Assembly (NCBI RefSeq): GCF_014192335.1
Contig: NZ_JACHXU010000002.1
Span: forward strand, 327,347-391,346
Source: Aporhodopirellula rubra
GTDB taxonomy: Bacteria > Planctomycetota > Planctomycetia > Pirellulales > Pirellulaceae
Length of the DNA: 64,000 nucleotides
Direction: 5' to 3'
The translations under genes and the position numbers were made by a program. Of this stretch, positions 1 through 7,035 are shown piece by piece (within the stretch, counting starts at the first letter, position 1; every line of letters begins with the position of its first letter). The notes below the pieces were generated by a model. It searched no databases, was not told the DNA's origin, and saw only the letters and a list, made by a program, of their open reading frames with translations.

Positions 1-138
1 AAGCAACTCGTCAAACCGAATCGCCAACGCCATCAGCCGCGTGATTCGCGGCAGCGTCCCAGGCACCGCTTCCTTCTCGTCAACGACTTTGTGGCGGCGC
101 GATGTCGTCACCGCGATCGTTTTGCGAACCGTAATCAT
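1..138 (-). CDS. Helix-turn-helix-like protein of recombinase cassette 1 (partial, C-terminus outside window)
   Basis: Only the first 46 codons lie in the window. They end in PRITRLMALAIRFDELL, which matches PRISRLMALAIRMDEML in the complete protein at 8603-9022, so this is the same family. The start ATG (136-138) overlaps the recombinase stop as ATGA, exactly as in cassette 2, which fixes the start and implies translational coupling. The complete relative carries a helix-turn-helix-like segment, so a DNA-binding partner or regulator of the recombinase is a reasonable inference, not shown. Confidence 0.8.
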   Translation of the reverse strand, partial: MITVRKTIAVTTSRRHKVVDEKEAVPGTLPRITRLMALAIRFDELL

Positions 139-1700
139 GCGACCGATTCCTCGCACTCTTCAACCAGCGCGGTGATCGCCGTCGGGTGATACGAGATCGC
201 CATGGAACCGGCGTCAGGTTCGTAGACGACTCGCGCAACTAGAAGCTCGACGAGATGAACGCGTTCCTTCGCCGTCAAAGAAGCCCAAACCACTTTGAAG
301 TCCGACATTGCGATGTCGATGTCGAGCCGCGAGAGTTTGCGAGCGGCCACCTGCTTCAGTTTTTCTGTCGCAACAGCAAGATCGGCTTCCGTCTTCGTGA
401 TCCGTGCCTTCAGATCCTCGACTCGCACATCATTCAGATTCTCGAAAACTTCGTGCTTCAATATCCGTCGAACCTCCTCCGTGTCGCGGTTGATCTGAGC
501 TTTCAACTGAGCCAAGTGCGTTTCGATCTCGGACTGTTCGACGTCAAGCAATGCCTTCGATCCTTGGTACACGGCGTCACGCAAACCTTGGTCATCAACA
601 ACCACTCGGAGCTCATCAACGACGGCAGCTTCGATCATTGCTGCTGATACGGAACCCATCTCGCAAGCATCGGCCCCACTCTTCACCGTCGTTTGGCAAG
701 CGTAATACCGATACACGCTCGACTTTCTCTTGGTCGTTCTGTGAACCATGCGGCACTCGCAAAACGGACAAACAAGGATGCCTTTCAACAGTGCCGAATA
801 CTTGTTGACCAATCGCTGTGCTCTCCCTTTCTGGTGCGACTGCAGCATTTTGCCAACCTCGTCAAACGTTTCCTGGTCAACGATTGCATCATGCTCACCT
901 TCGTAAATGTGCTCTTTGTAGGCAATCTTGCCCACGTACAGCGGACTCGTGAGCAGTGAGTGGACCGCCGGCTTGTCGAACACCCTCCCGCCGCGTGTCC
1001 GCCCAGCACGAGTCCGCCAGACCTTGTTCGGCCAACCGAGTTCTTGGAGCCGTTTTACCACCGGCAGCAGCGAACGATACTCCAAGTACAGCTCAAAGAT
1101 TTTGCGAACCTGTTTTGCTTCAGTAGCGTTCACAACCAGCTTCGGGCTTGTCCCACTGCGGTCAACATCGAAGCCGAGTACCGGCATCCCGCCGGACCAT
1201 TTGCCCTTGGCTCGCATCGCGGCGATCTTGTCGCGAATCCGCTCGCCAATGATTTCACGCTCGAACTGGGCGAACGACAGCAGAATATTCAGAGTCAGCC
1301 GGCCCATCGAATGCGTCGTGTTGAACTGCTGCGTCACCGAAACAAACGAAACCCCGAATTTGTCAAACGTTTCCATCACCCGCGAAAAGTCCATCAGCGA
1401 CCGGCTCAGACGATCGACCTTGTAGACCACGACGCAATCGACTTTTCCGGCCTCGATGTCCTCCATCAGCCGCTTCATTGCCGGCCGCTCGAGGTTGCCG
1501 CCCGAGAATCCTCCGTCGTCATACATCTCCGGCGAGCAACGCCAGCCCTCGGCTTTCTGACTGGCGATAAACGCTTCGCCCGCTTCGCGCTGTGCGTCCA
1601 GCGAATTGAACTCTTGCTGCAATCCTTCTTCCGTAGACTTGCGAGTGTAGATGGCGCAGCGAATCGTTTTTGTCGAAGACGTTTCTTGTCTATTGCTCAT
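135..1700 (-). CDS. Large serine recombinase (resolvase/invertase family)
   Basis: A 521-residue site-specific recombinase. The N-terminal resolvase domain (about 14-165) has the catalytic serine in YTRKS (Ser22) and the conserved segments YDDGGFSGG, KVDRLSRS and FAQFEREIIGERI. A Recombinase domain follows (about 180-290), then a zinc-ribbon with paired cysteines (CPFCECRM, later YYACQ and DACEMG, about 305-355) and a coiled-coil-like stretch (about 385-455). This is the usual layout of large serine integrases and transposases. It starts within the end of the DUF2924 gene (4-nt overlap) and overlaps the next gene by 3-4 nt. It is strongly similar to the recombinase at 7032-8606, at both protein and DNA level in the catalytic half. 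All key residues look intact. Confidence 0.95.
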   Translation of the reverse strand: MSNRQETSSTKTIRCAIYTRKSTEEGLQQEFNSLDAQREAGEAFIASQKAEGWRCSPEMYDDGGFSGGNLERPAMKRLMEDIEAGKVDCVVVYKVDRLSRSLMDFSRVMETFDKFGVSFVSVTQQFNTTHSMGRLTLNILLSFAQFEREIIGERIRDKIAAMRAKGKWSGGMPVLGFDVDRSGTSPKLVVNATEAKQVRKIFELYLEYRSLLPVVKRLQELGWPNKVWRTRAGRTRGGRVFDKPAVHSLLTSPLYVGKIAYKEHIYEGEHDAIVDQETFDEVGKMLQSHQKGRAQRLVNKYSALLKGILVCPFCECRMVHRTTKRKSSVYRYYACQTTVKSGADACEMGSVSAAMIEAAVVDELRVVVDDQGLRDAVYQGSKALLDVEQSEIETHLAQLKAQINRDTEEVRRILKHEVFENLNDVRVEDLKARITKTEADLAVATEKLKQVAARKLSRLDIDIAMSDFKVVWASLTAKERVHLVELLVARVVYEPDAGSMAISYHPTAITALVEECEESVA

Positions 1701-2179
1701 GCGTGTTCTCCCAATTTGAAAAACCGGAAGCCGCTCATGTGGTTTCCTGTGATGGATTTGGCGATGGCCGACAGAGAGTCGAACCGTTGGTCTTCATACT
1801 CAAAGCCCTCGGTCAGAATCAGCACACGCCGAATCTTGCCCTTGTATCGCCGCTCGACAAAGCTGCCTGGTGGCGGAATGCGAGGGTCCCAGTTCGGCGG
1901 CATTTTGGTTCGCACCACGTCGCCACCGACTTTCGGTTTCGGCGGAGTCACTCGAATCACCGACTCGTCGGCGATCGGTCCGGCACGGAGCAATGCTCGT
2001 TCGCTCAGTCCGCCTTCTTCGTTGGCTTGAATTCGCCAAGCGATACGGCGGACGATAAAGTTGCGATTTCGGGAACGACATTTTTCTTTGTGAACGACCT
2101 CGAACTTCGCCACCAGTTGGTCAATCGTCAGGTCGGCCAACTCGGCGATTTCAAATGCTGCACTAGGACTCATCAGCAA
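1697..2179 (-). CDS. DUF2924 domain protein, cassette 1
   Basis: A 160-residue protein of the DUF2924 family, which is commonly encoded just before large serine recombinases in planctomycetes and phages. The family features visible are a helical N-terminal half (YIVRRIAWRI-like segment near residue 40) and a C-terminal half with PPPGSFVERRYKG, then GFEYEDQRFDSLSAIA and TGNHMSGFRFFKLG. The C-terminal pattern fits a small beta-rich fold; its biochemical role is unknown. The product at 6544-7035 is a close relative. It overlaps its upstream gene by 17 nt and the recombinase by 4 nt, so it is probably co-translated with the recombinase. Confidence 0.9.
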   Translation of the reverse strand: MLMSPSAAFEIAELADLTIDQLVAKFEVVHKEKCRSRNRNFIVRRIAWRIQANEEGGLSERALLRAGPIADESVIRVTPPKPKVGGDVVRTKMPPNWDPRIPPPGSFVERRYKGKIRRVLILTEGFEYEDQRFDSLSAIAKSITGNHMSGFRFFKLGEHA

Positions 2180-2330
2180 CCTCCGGTGTGCTCGGCCGCT
2201 GGGATGTGTCTTGCTTGCTTTTCGCCGCCTTCTTGTCTAGCGTTCGTCGAATCGCCCGCGCCAATATGGTCGCGATCTCCTCGCGTTGTTGTTCGCTCAA
2301 TTGGATCACCGTTACTGTTTGAGAGTTCAT
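2163..2330 (-). CDS. Small protein B of cassette 1 (REEIATILARAIRR motif)
   Basis: A 55-residue protein containing QREEIATILARAIRR. The equivalent small gene in cassette 2 has RSDIAAILSRALARR at the same place, which supports it as a real gene. The stop lies inside the start of the DUF2924 gene (17-nt overlap). I chose the ATG at 2330; a TTG at 2354 in the same frame would add eight residues (MQRARRSA). No strong ribosome-binding site is visible, so coupling to the preceding gene is likely. Function unknown; the amphipathic helix suggests a protein-protein contact. Confidence 0.55.
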   Translation of the reverse strand: MNSQTVTVIQLSEQQREEIATILARAIRRTLDKKAAKSKQDTSQRPSTPEVADES

Positions 2331-2538
2331 CGCGGACCGTCTTGCCCGTTGCAAAACAGTCGCCGCGAGACACAGTGATCACTGACGGCGGAGAGATCTC
2401 AAGTCCCGTTTCCTCAATCTCGCGAGAACTTTCCAAAGTCTCTGGAATTTCGCCGCGTTTGACCCGAATCGTCACCAACTCCAGCAATTTCGCCACTTTC
2501 CGCACCTGAACGGCAGGCTGGATATAGTCCAACGCCAT
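2173..2538 (-). CDS. Small protein A of cassette 1 (hypothetical, tail uncertain)
   Basis: Begins MALDYIQPAVQVRKVAKLL with AAAGGG a few bases upstream of the ATG, a fair ribosome-binding site. Its first 60 or so residues resemble the first gene of cassette 2: VRKVAKLLELVTIRVKR against RRAVAELLGRGMGRWKR, then a TLE segment and a VITVS/VTDAVS segment. The reading frame runs on to 2173 and overlaps gene B completely in another frame, and that tail has no recognisable pattern. Either the overlap is real or an indel removed an earlier stop. Function unknown. Confidence 0.4.
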   Translation of the reverse strand: MALDYIQPAVQVRKVAKLLELVTIRVKRGEIPETLESSREIEETGLEISPPSVITVSRGDCFATGKTVRDELSNSNGDPIERTTTRGDRDHIGAGDSTNARQEGGEKQARHIPAAEHTGGC

Positions 2539-2748
2539 ATAACCCTTTCTCCCAAAACCAATCCCTAGCGAACCGAACAAAACGGTTCCGCCCTCAGGGT
2601 TATGTAGGAGAGAACTCGATAGGGTTAACCAGATTCTCGCGACGAGAGACTCAACGGCCTTGCGAAAGCCGGCCTGCGTGAATGTCGCGGATGATTGGAT
2701 TGGCTCGAATTTTATCGGCGGGGATCAACAGCGACAGACATTGGGCTG
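2539..2748. other. Non-coding spacer with small hairpin and half of an inverted repeat
   Basis: No credible gene. It holds a short hairpin TCTCG-cga-CGAGA (about 2635-2647) and the 14-nt sequence TGCGAAAGCCGGCC (2661-2674), whose inverse complement lies at 3275-3288 on the other side of the LRR gene. Confidence 0.5.
2661..2674 (+). repeat. 14-nt inverted repeat, left copy
   Basis: TGCGAAAGCCGGCC. The exact inverse complement GGCCGGCTTTCGCA is at 3275-3288. The pair encloses the LRR gene (2749-3222). Could mark the edges of an inserted gene, or be chance. Confidence 0.5.
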
Positions 2749-3222
2749 CTAAGAGAGAATCTCTGCATTGGGCAGTCCCGCTCGCAGCGATTGTACTCCC
2801 CGCGGTGTAAGCTGCGTATCCGCGACGTCGATGTAGTTCAGAGCCATTGCGACGAGGGTGGAAACCGATGCGTCTGTCACCAGCGTTCCGCACAGGTTGA
2901 GTCGCGTGAGTTGAGGGAGCTGTGCAATCAGCTCGATCGCTCGATCGGAAACGCCGGTCTCCCAGAAGCTGATCCCCTCGAGATTAGGAAGCGCCAGCAG
3001 CGGCTCGACGTCGGCGTCGGTTATCTCAATTTTGTTGAAGTCGACATCGACGATGTCCTCGTTCTGGATCTTCTGTCGGCTGCAAAAAGGTTCGCCGAGG
3101 AACGTGAAGCGAACTCCTCGGTCCGTCAAGGCGATCAAAGCGGCATCCATCGAACCTATTCTCCATCCTGTACCGTTTGGATGTGTAGCCCATCGAGAAG
3201 CAAACGCCCCGTCTGTGGACAT
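2749..3222 (-). CDS. Leucine-rich-repeat protein, small
   Basis: A 157-residue protein whose second half (about 70-155) is made of roughly 24-residue repeats: LLALPNLEGISFWETGVSD, LIAQLPQLTRLNLCGTLVTD and a third ending YIDVADTQLT. This is the planctomycete type of LRR with a T-x-VTD turn. No signal peptide or membrane segment is visible, so it is probably cytoplasmic. The N-terminal 65 residues are not recognised. It is short for an LRR protein and may be a fragment. It lies between the two recombinase cassettes and is enclosed by a 14-nt inverted repeat. Likely a protein-binding role; no function can be given. Confidence 0.65.
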   Translation of the reverse strand: MSTDGAFASRWATHPNGTGWRIGSMDAALIALTDRGVRFTFLGEPFCSRQKIQNEDIVDVDFNKIEITDADVEPLLALPNLEGISFWETGVSDRAIELIAQLPQLTRLNLCGTLVTDASVSTLVAMALNYIDVADTQLTPRGVQSLRAGLPNAEILS

Positions 3223-3488
3223 CTCACGGATTGCATACGCAGCCCTATTTCGCGGGCGATTCTCTGACGTTTACGGCCGGCTTTCGCAGGTGCTTCTGTC
3301 TAACGATTCAGTCTTGAACGCTGGCCCCTACCAATGCTTGTTTCATAGCTTTTCAAATTGAACAGTGGTGATACGTCCGCGAAATGTGACGTTTGTCAGC
3401 TCATCCTTCATCATATCAAGAACTGCGTCAGCCGAACCGCCACCCGTTCCTGCCCCGATCAGGGGAAAGTTTCCGGCCCGCGATTCAT
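3223..3488. other. Non-coding spacer
   Basis: Between the LRR gene and the HEAT-repeat gene. Apart from the right copy of the 14-nt inverted repeat (3275-3288) I see no gene, terminator or clear promoter. Confidence 0.5.
3275..3288 (-). repeat. 14-nt inverted repeat, right copy
   Basis: GGCCGGCTTTCGCA, inverse complement of 2661-2674. Confidence 0.5.
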
Positions 3489-4775
3489 CTATTCAAAAAC
3501 ATACGTCGCTGTAATTCTCACTTCACGATCAGGGTCCTCTTTCAAAGCCCACATCTGATCTCGGTATGGCTTCGCAGCAGATTTCCAATCGTTTAACGAC
3601 AACAGAGCCAACCGTCGAATCGTTGCGTTCCCATCTTGCAGTTGCTTTGCCAACTCGGGGAGCACTCGCTTGCTCGCTTTGCTTCCTAGTCCACGGCAAC
3701 CCAGCAACATCACAGCGTGCTGGCGGATCGCCAGATGTTCCGAAGTCAAGCCGCGAAACGCCTCGTCTATGTCTGCAACTTGAATGTCATCAAAGGAACT
3801 GCCTGGTTTGATTTCATCGACGATCAATGCTTTGACTTCTTCGCTGCCTTCGCCAAGAAGCCTCTCTACCAAGCGGTAGTCCAGCCTATGCTGCTCAAAG
3901 CGTTTCAAGCCTCGCACAATGGCGCGAACGACGTGGGGAAACGTGTCGGGATCGGCGATCAAAGGAATCAGAAAGTCCGTGTCACCTAAATCGAAAAGGG
4001 CATTGGCGATGGCTCCCGAAGCTTTCGATTTCTCGAGAATTGAAGACCTCAACGCGGTCATTACCTTTGTGTTACCGTGACCAAGTTGTGCTAGAAGGTC
4101 TGCGGCAAAGTGACCATGCTCTTCCTCCAGAAAAGCAATGAGCGGATCAATCGCTGAATCACCCAGCTGAAGAATCTCGTCCTCATAGTTCCATATGGCT
4201 TTGAGATATTGCTGCATCAGTTCTGTGGCTGAACTTGATGTTACAGTCGCAGTTTTGGGATCCAGACTAGAAAAGTACTTGTCGAACAATCGCTTCGGAA
4301 TGCATCGCTTCAACGTGTCGAGGTCACTCATTTCCTCGCTCAGATAGACGACGAATTCTTTGGTGGTTTGGGAATCTGATGCGAATTCTTTCCGCAACGC
4401 CTTCGAAACCCGAACCATGACTGCGAGAAAACGTTTCTCGGTCGCGAGCCACTGCTTTTGACTTCCACGATTCGCCTCGTCGTTGAGCTCCGTTTCTAAA
4501 TCACCGACAGACGCCGCATCAACACTATCGATATTTGGCCAACGCCAATCAGCCGGATTCCACTGCAGCTCAACATCTTCGGTTCCCTGCAATTCCTGGA
4601 GAGCCTCAAGGCTGTTGACGGCCAACCACGGCAGGCGAATTACCTGATCAAGTTCACGGTATCCTTCGTGAAAGGCTAACGCATACACGTGTTGGTTTGG
4701 ATGGTCCGTCAACCATTTACGAAACGTCAATTCCCATGCATCTAACAGCCGCTGTTCAAATTGTTTCCAATCCAA
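3489..4775 (-). CDS. HEAT-repeat protein with DUF4303-like N-terminus
   Basis: A 428-residue cytoplasmic protein. The N-terminal part (about 1-150) begins MDWKQFEQRLLDAWELTF and contains VYALAFHEGY and a WNPADWRW segment, a pattern like the DUF4303/immunity-type proteins; this match is tentative. The C-terminal part (about 190-428) consists of alternating helices of HEAT type, for example DPLIAFLEEEHGHFAADLLA, then IRQHAVMLLGCRGLGSKAS and IRRLALLSLNDWKSAAKP. HEAT arrays are protein-binding scaffolds. It sits in the cargo between the recombinase cassettes on the same strand as its neighbours. No catalytic motif was seen. An immunity or regulatory role is possible but not supported further. Confidence 0.7.
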   Translation of the reverse strand: MDWKQFEQRLLDAWELTFRKWLTDHPNQHVYALAFHEGYRELDQVIRLPWLAVNSLEALQELQGTEDVELQWNPADWRWPNIDSVDAASVGDLETELNDEANRGSQKQWLATEKRFLAVMVRVSKALRKEFASDSQTTKEFVVYLSEEMSDLDTLKRCIPKRLFDKYFSSLDPKTATVTSSSATELMQQYLKAIWNYEDEILQLGDSAIDPLIAFLEEEHGHFAADLLAQLGHGNTKVMTALRSSILEKSKASGAIANALFDLGDTDFLIPLIADPDTFPHVVRAIVRGLKRFEQHRLDYRLVERLLGEGSEEVKALIVDEIKPGSSFDDIQVADIDEAFRGLTSEHLAIRQHAVMLLGCRGLGSKASKRVLPELAKQLQDGNATIRRLALLSLNDWKSAAKPYRDQMWALKEDPDREVRITATYVFE

Positions 4776-4836
4776 GTTTGTCTCTCGCTGTATTTTGAGA
4801 ATCGGTGCAGGGGACCAGTTAAGTTAGCAGAAAGTA

Positions 4837-5442
4837 TCAGAACCCGTTTTCAACGACGACTTCATCCAGTGCTAGTTGGCCAGGCTTCGGCCAAGCTTCT
4901 TTGGTGCCTTTGCCGATGGCGACCATGGGTCCCATGACGTAGTCGTCGGGGAGGTTGATCAGTTTGGCGACTTCTTCGATGTCGAAGCCGATCATCGGGC
5001 AGGATTGGTAGCCCATGCCTTGGGCGGCCAACATCATGGTTTGCATCGCGATGCCGATCGAACGCTGGGCTTCGTCGCGTTGGAGCCACTCGCGGCCCTC
5101 GTGGAATGGTCCCATCCAGTTGACCAACATTTCGGCCACTTCCTTTGGCGCGTTCGCAAAGTAGCGAGACGGCTCTTTCTGCCATGCCTTCATGTCGGCG
5201 GTGAACAAGACTAGCAGCGAGGCATCGGTCATCTGGGCTTGGTCGTTGCCGAAGTCTTTGCGGATCTTCGCTCGCAGCTCGGGATCGCGCAGAATGACGA
5301 ACCGCCAGTGCTGGATGTTGAAGCTGGTCGGAGCCTGAATCGTGGTTTCGAGCAGTTCTTTTTCCTCGGCGGCTGACATTTTGTGGTCGGCGTCGAAGTG
5401 CTTGATCGCTCGGCGGTTGAAGATGGCGTCTTTGACTTGCAT
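4837..5442 (-). CDS. Nitroreductase family protein
   Basis: A 201-residue FMN-dependent nitroreductase-like oxidoreductase, likely cytosolic. Family marks are the N-terminal RRAIKHFD (FMN phosphate contact), the APTSFNIQHWRFVILRD segment, the QTMMLAAQGMGYQSCPM segment and the C-terminal VAIGKG. Such enzymes reduce nitro, quinone or enone compounds with NAD(P)H; the true substrate cannot be read. The length is typical. It lies between the recombinase cassettes and 290 bases after a folded candidate RNA that is transcribed in the same direction. Confidence 0.9.
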   Translation of the reverse strand: MQVKDAIFNRRAIKHFDADHKMSAAEEKELLETTIQAPTSFNIQHWRFVILRDPELRAKIRKDFGNDQAQMTDASLLVLFTADMKAWQKEPSRYFANAPKEVAEMLVNWMGPFHEGREWLQRDEAQRSIGIAMQTMMLAAQGMGYQSCPMIGFDIEEVAKLINLPDDYVMGPMVAIGKGTKEAWPKPGQLALDEVVVENGF

Positions 5443-5732
5443 ATCGGATGTCTCGAAGGTGAGTTGAGATTTTTGGAATCTAGGAATCTGGTTTTGTATC
5501 GGACGTCTCCGTCTAGGACGACTCTAGGAACGTTGACCACTTTCTCCGGATAGCACTCCGGGACTTCATAACCTGGAGGTCAAATAGTACAGAGACAAGA
5601 GAGACCTTTGGCCGAGATCGCGTTAGAGACCGTTTCGCCGGCGGCCCGATAGTACTTTCCCAGAGCCCCCCGGAGAGATCTCTCGCGGGCCAGCGATGAC
5701 GTAAGTCCTTGCCCAGACAGCGGTAAAGCACG
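5443..5732. other. Non-coding spacer before nitroreductase
   Basis: No credible reading frame. It is the 5' side of the nitroreductase gene and the 3' side of the candidate small RNA. No promoter was recognised with confidence. Confidence 0.4.
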
Positions 5733-5770
5733 AAAAAAGCCGACGCCAGTCCTGAAGACTAACGTCGGCT
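5733..5770 (-). terminator. Intrinsic terminator, leftward
   Basis: Stem AGCCGACG (5738-5745) with CGTCGGCT (5763-5770), an inner AGTC/GACT pairing, and six A on the plus strand at 5733-5738, which read as a T run on the minus strand. It would stop leftward transcription, but there is no protein gene just upstream; it appears to end the structured RNA described at 5733-5890. Confidence 0.7.
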
Positions 5771-5890
5771 GATTCGATAACCCGGCGGTCGGATTAAACC
5801 GACATGCCGAATTGAAGTTGTGGGCGACCAGCGGTTTTCAAACTTGCGCGGGATTCTAACCGTTGGTCAACACACTCGGCAGATTATGCG
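5733..5890 (-). ncRNA. Candidate structured small RNA ending in a terminator
   Basis: On the minus strand three nested stems are seen: 5806-5810 with 5876-5880 (GCCGA/TCGGC), 5826-5830 with 5864-5868 (GACCA/TGGTC) and 5832-5836 with 5858-5862 (CGGTT/AACCG). They are followed by a hairpin 5788-5792/5799-5803 (GTCGG/CCGAC) and then the T-run terminator at 5733-5770. No open frame lies here. I do not recognise a known RNA family (not tRNA, tmRNA or a riboswitch core I know). It could be a free small RNA or a leader of the nitroreductase gene. The 5' end is a guess. Confidence 0.5.
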
Positions 5891-6081
5891 GTGATTTTCT
5901 TGTAGGAATTGCCCGATCACGGGGATCGGTTTGTACGTTGCCGTTCCTGAGTGGGGTGGATGATTACTTGTTGGCTTGAATTCTACTTTGGCGCGCACGC
6001 GGGCGGAAGGACGGCATAGGTAACCAGGGAGGGAGTGTTTGGTTGCTCCCGGTTGCTTGTTGTTCGATCAGAGGGTTGCGT

Positions 6082-6342
6082 GTGGGTAAGCCGGATTTGG
6101 ATGTGGGTGAGTTGTCGCCAGTTGAGCGAAGGCGGGCGGTGGCTGAATTGCTCGGGCGCGGCATGGGGCGTTGGAAACGCTTTTGCTTGGAAACTGTTTC
6201 GGGAACTCTTGAAGACTCTGTGGGAAAGCCGCTTGAGCCGGGTCGGTTTCCAGGGCTCTCTGTGACGGACGCGGTTTCTGAACGGCAGATGACCGAGGCC
6301 GAATCCAATCCTTCTTTCACAGAGGCACCCATTCATGAGTGA
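6082..6342 (+). CDS. Small protein A of cassette 2 (hypothetical)
   Basis: An 86-residue protein from a GTG start with AGAGGG upstream. It contains LSPVERRRAVAELLGRGM, a short helical motif like those in the other small cassette genes. Its stop overlaps the start of the next gene by 8 nt. The first gene of cassette 1 (2173-2538) looks related. Earlier in-frame starts exist up to 6043. Function unknown. Confidence 0.5.
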   Translation: MGKPDLDVGELSPVERRRAVAELLGRGMGRWKRFCLETVSGTLEDSVGKPLEPGRFPGLSVTDAVSERQMTEAESNPSFTEAPIHE

Positions 6343-6547
6343 TGCAAGACGCAGCGATATCGCTGCCATTCTTTCGCGAGCGCTGGCTCGCCGTAGGACC
6401 AAGGCAGAGCAACCTGCGACCCAATGTGCGATCTACACTCGCATGTCGAATCGAGTCGATGTCGAACACGAATCCGATTCGCTCGACACCCCTGATGCGT
6501 CGGTCGTCTCCGAAACTGAGCAATCCAACACGGAGGTGAGCCGATGA
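6335..6547 (+). CDS. Small protein B of cassette 2, fused to a recombinase fragment
   Basis: A 70-residue protein. Residues 1-20 (MSDARRSDIAAILSRALARR) correspond to gene B of cassette 1. Residues about 28-52 (CAIYTRMSNRV, then SDSLDT) match the start of the recombinase next door (CAIYTRKSTEE, then FNSLDA); a 19-nt stretch TGTGCGATCTACACTCGCA is identical to 7070-7088. The second half is therefore a decayed copy of a recombinase N-terminus joined in frame, while the 4-nt overlap with the DUF2924 gene is kept. The fragment is far too short to be active, so the gene's role is unclear. Confidence 0.6.
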   Translation: MSDARRSDIAAILSRALARRRTKAEQPATQCAIYTRMSNRVDVEHESDSLDTPDASVVSETEQSNTEVSR

Positions 6548-7035
6548 CGGATGAAACTCGAATGGCAGTCGCTTCGCTTGAAGACAAGACAGTCAATGAA
6601 TTGCGAGCGCTCTACGAAGACGTTTTCGATGAAGTTTGTCGCAGTCGCCACAAGAAGTACTTGGTTCGACGCATCGCTTGGCGGTTGCAAGCGTTGGACG
6701 AAGGCGGGCTGAGCAACGAAGCGAAACAGAAGGCTCGCGAGTTGGCGGCGACTTCGGATCTTCGCATGACGGCTCCTCGCGAAGACGTCCTAGACAACGT
6801 TCGTCGGGTCAAGCCTGAAGAAGACGGATATGTCGACTGGGATCCTCGTCTGCCGCCGCCGGGCAGTTTCTTAGAACGGCGATACAAGGGCAAGATGGTC
6901 CGAGTGCTCGTATTGACGGACGGATTTGAGTACGAGGGCAAGCGATTTCGTTCGCTGTCCAAAGTCGCTGGCGAGATCACCGGAGTCAGCTACAACGGAT
7001 TTCTCTTCTTCCGACTCGGAAGGAGACAGAAATGA
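6544..7035 (+). CDS. DUF2924 domain protein, cassette 2
   Basis: A 163-residue DUF2924 protein: N-terminal helices with KKYLVRRIAWRLQALDEGG, then DPRLPPPGSFLERRYKGK, GFEYEGKRFRSLSKVA and TGVSYNGFLFFRLG at the end. Nearly every conserved block is shared with the protein at 1697-2179. It starts in a 4-nt overlap with gene B and ends in a 4-nt overlap with the recombinase. Family members are typically found beside large serine recombinases; their activity is not established. Confidence 0.92.
   Translation: MTDETRMAVASLEDKTVNELRALYEDVFDEVCRSRHKKYLVRRIAWRLQALDEGGLSNEAKQKARELAATSDLRMTAPREDVLDNVRRVKPEEDGYVDWDPRLPPPGSFLERRYKGKMVRVLVLTDGFEYEGKRFRSLSKVAGEITGVSYNGFLFFRLGRRQK

Larger units (their letters stand above)
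1..2538 (-). mobile_element. Recombinase cassette 1 (five genes, transcribed leftward)
   Basis: Five consecutive leftward genes (2538 to 1) have the same order and similar sequences as the rightward genes at 6082-9022: two small proteins, a DUF2924 protein, a large serine recombinase and a helix-turn-helix-like protein. Overlaps of 4 nt join the last three. No att sites or terminal repeats were found, so the limits given are those of the genes only. The left edge is outside the window. Confidence 0.6.

Noticed and set aside
960..2030. Long plus-strand frame opposite the recombinase and DUF2924 genes
   Set aside because: Antisense shadow of two well-supported genes; no domain or start signal.
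5513..5731. Minus-strand frame of 72 residues
   Set aside because: No ribosome-binding site, no family, odd composition; lies in the spacer before the nitroreductase.
5964..6402. Minus-strand frames opposite small gene A of cassette 2
   Set aside because: Ser/Arg/Pro-rich shadow sequence; the plus strand has the motif shared with other cassette genes.
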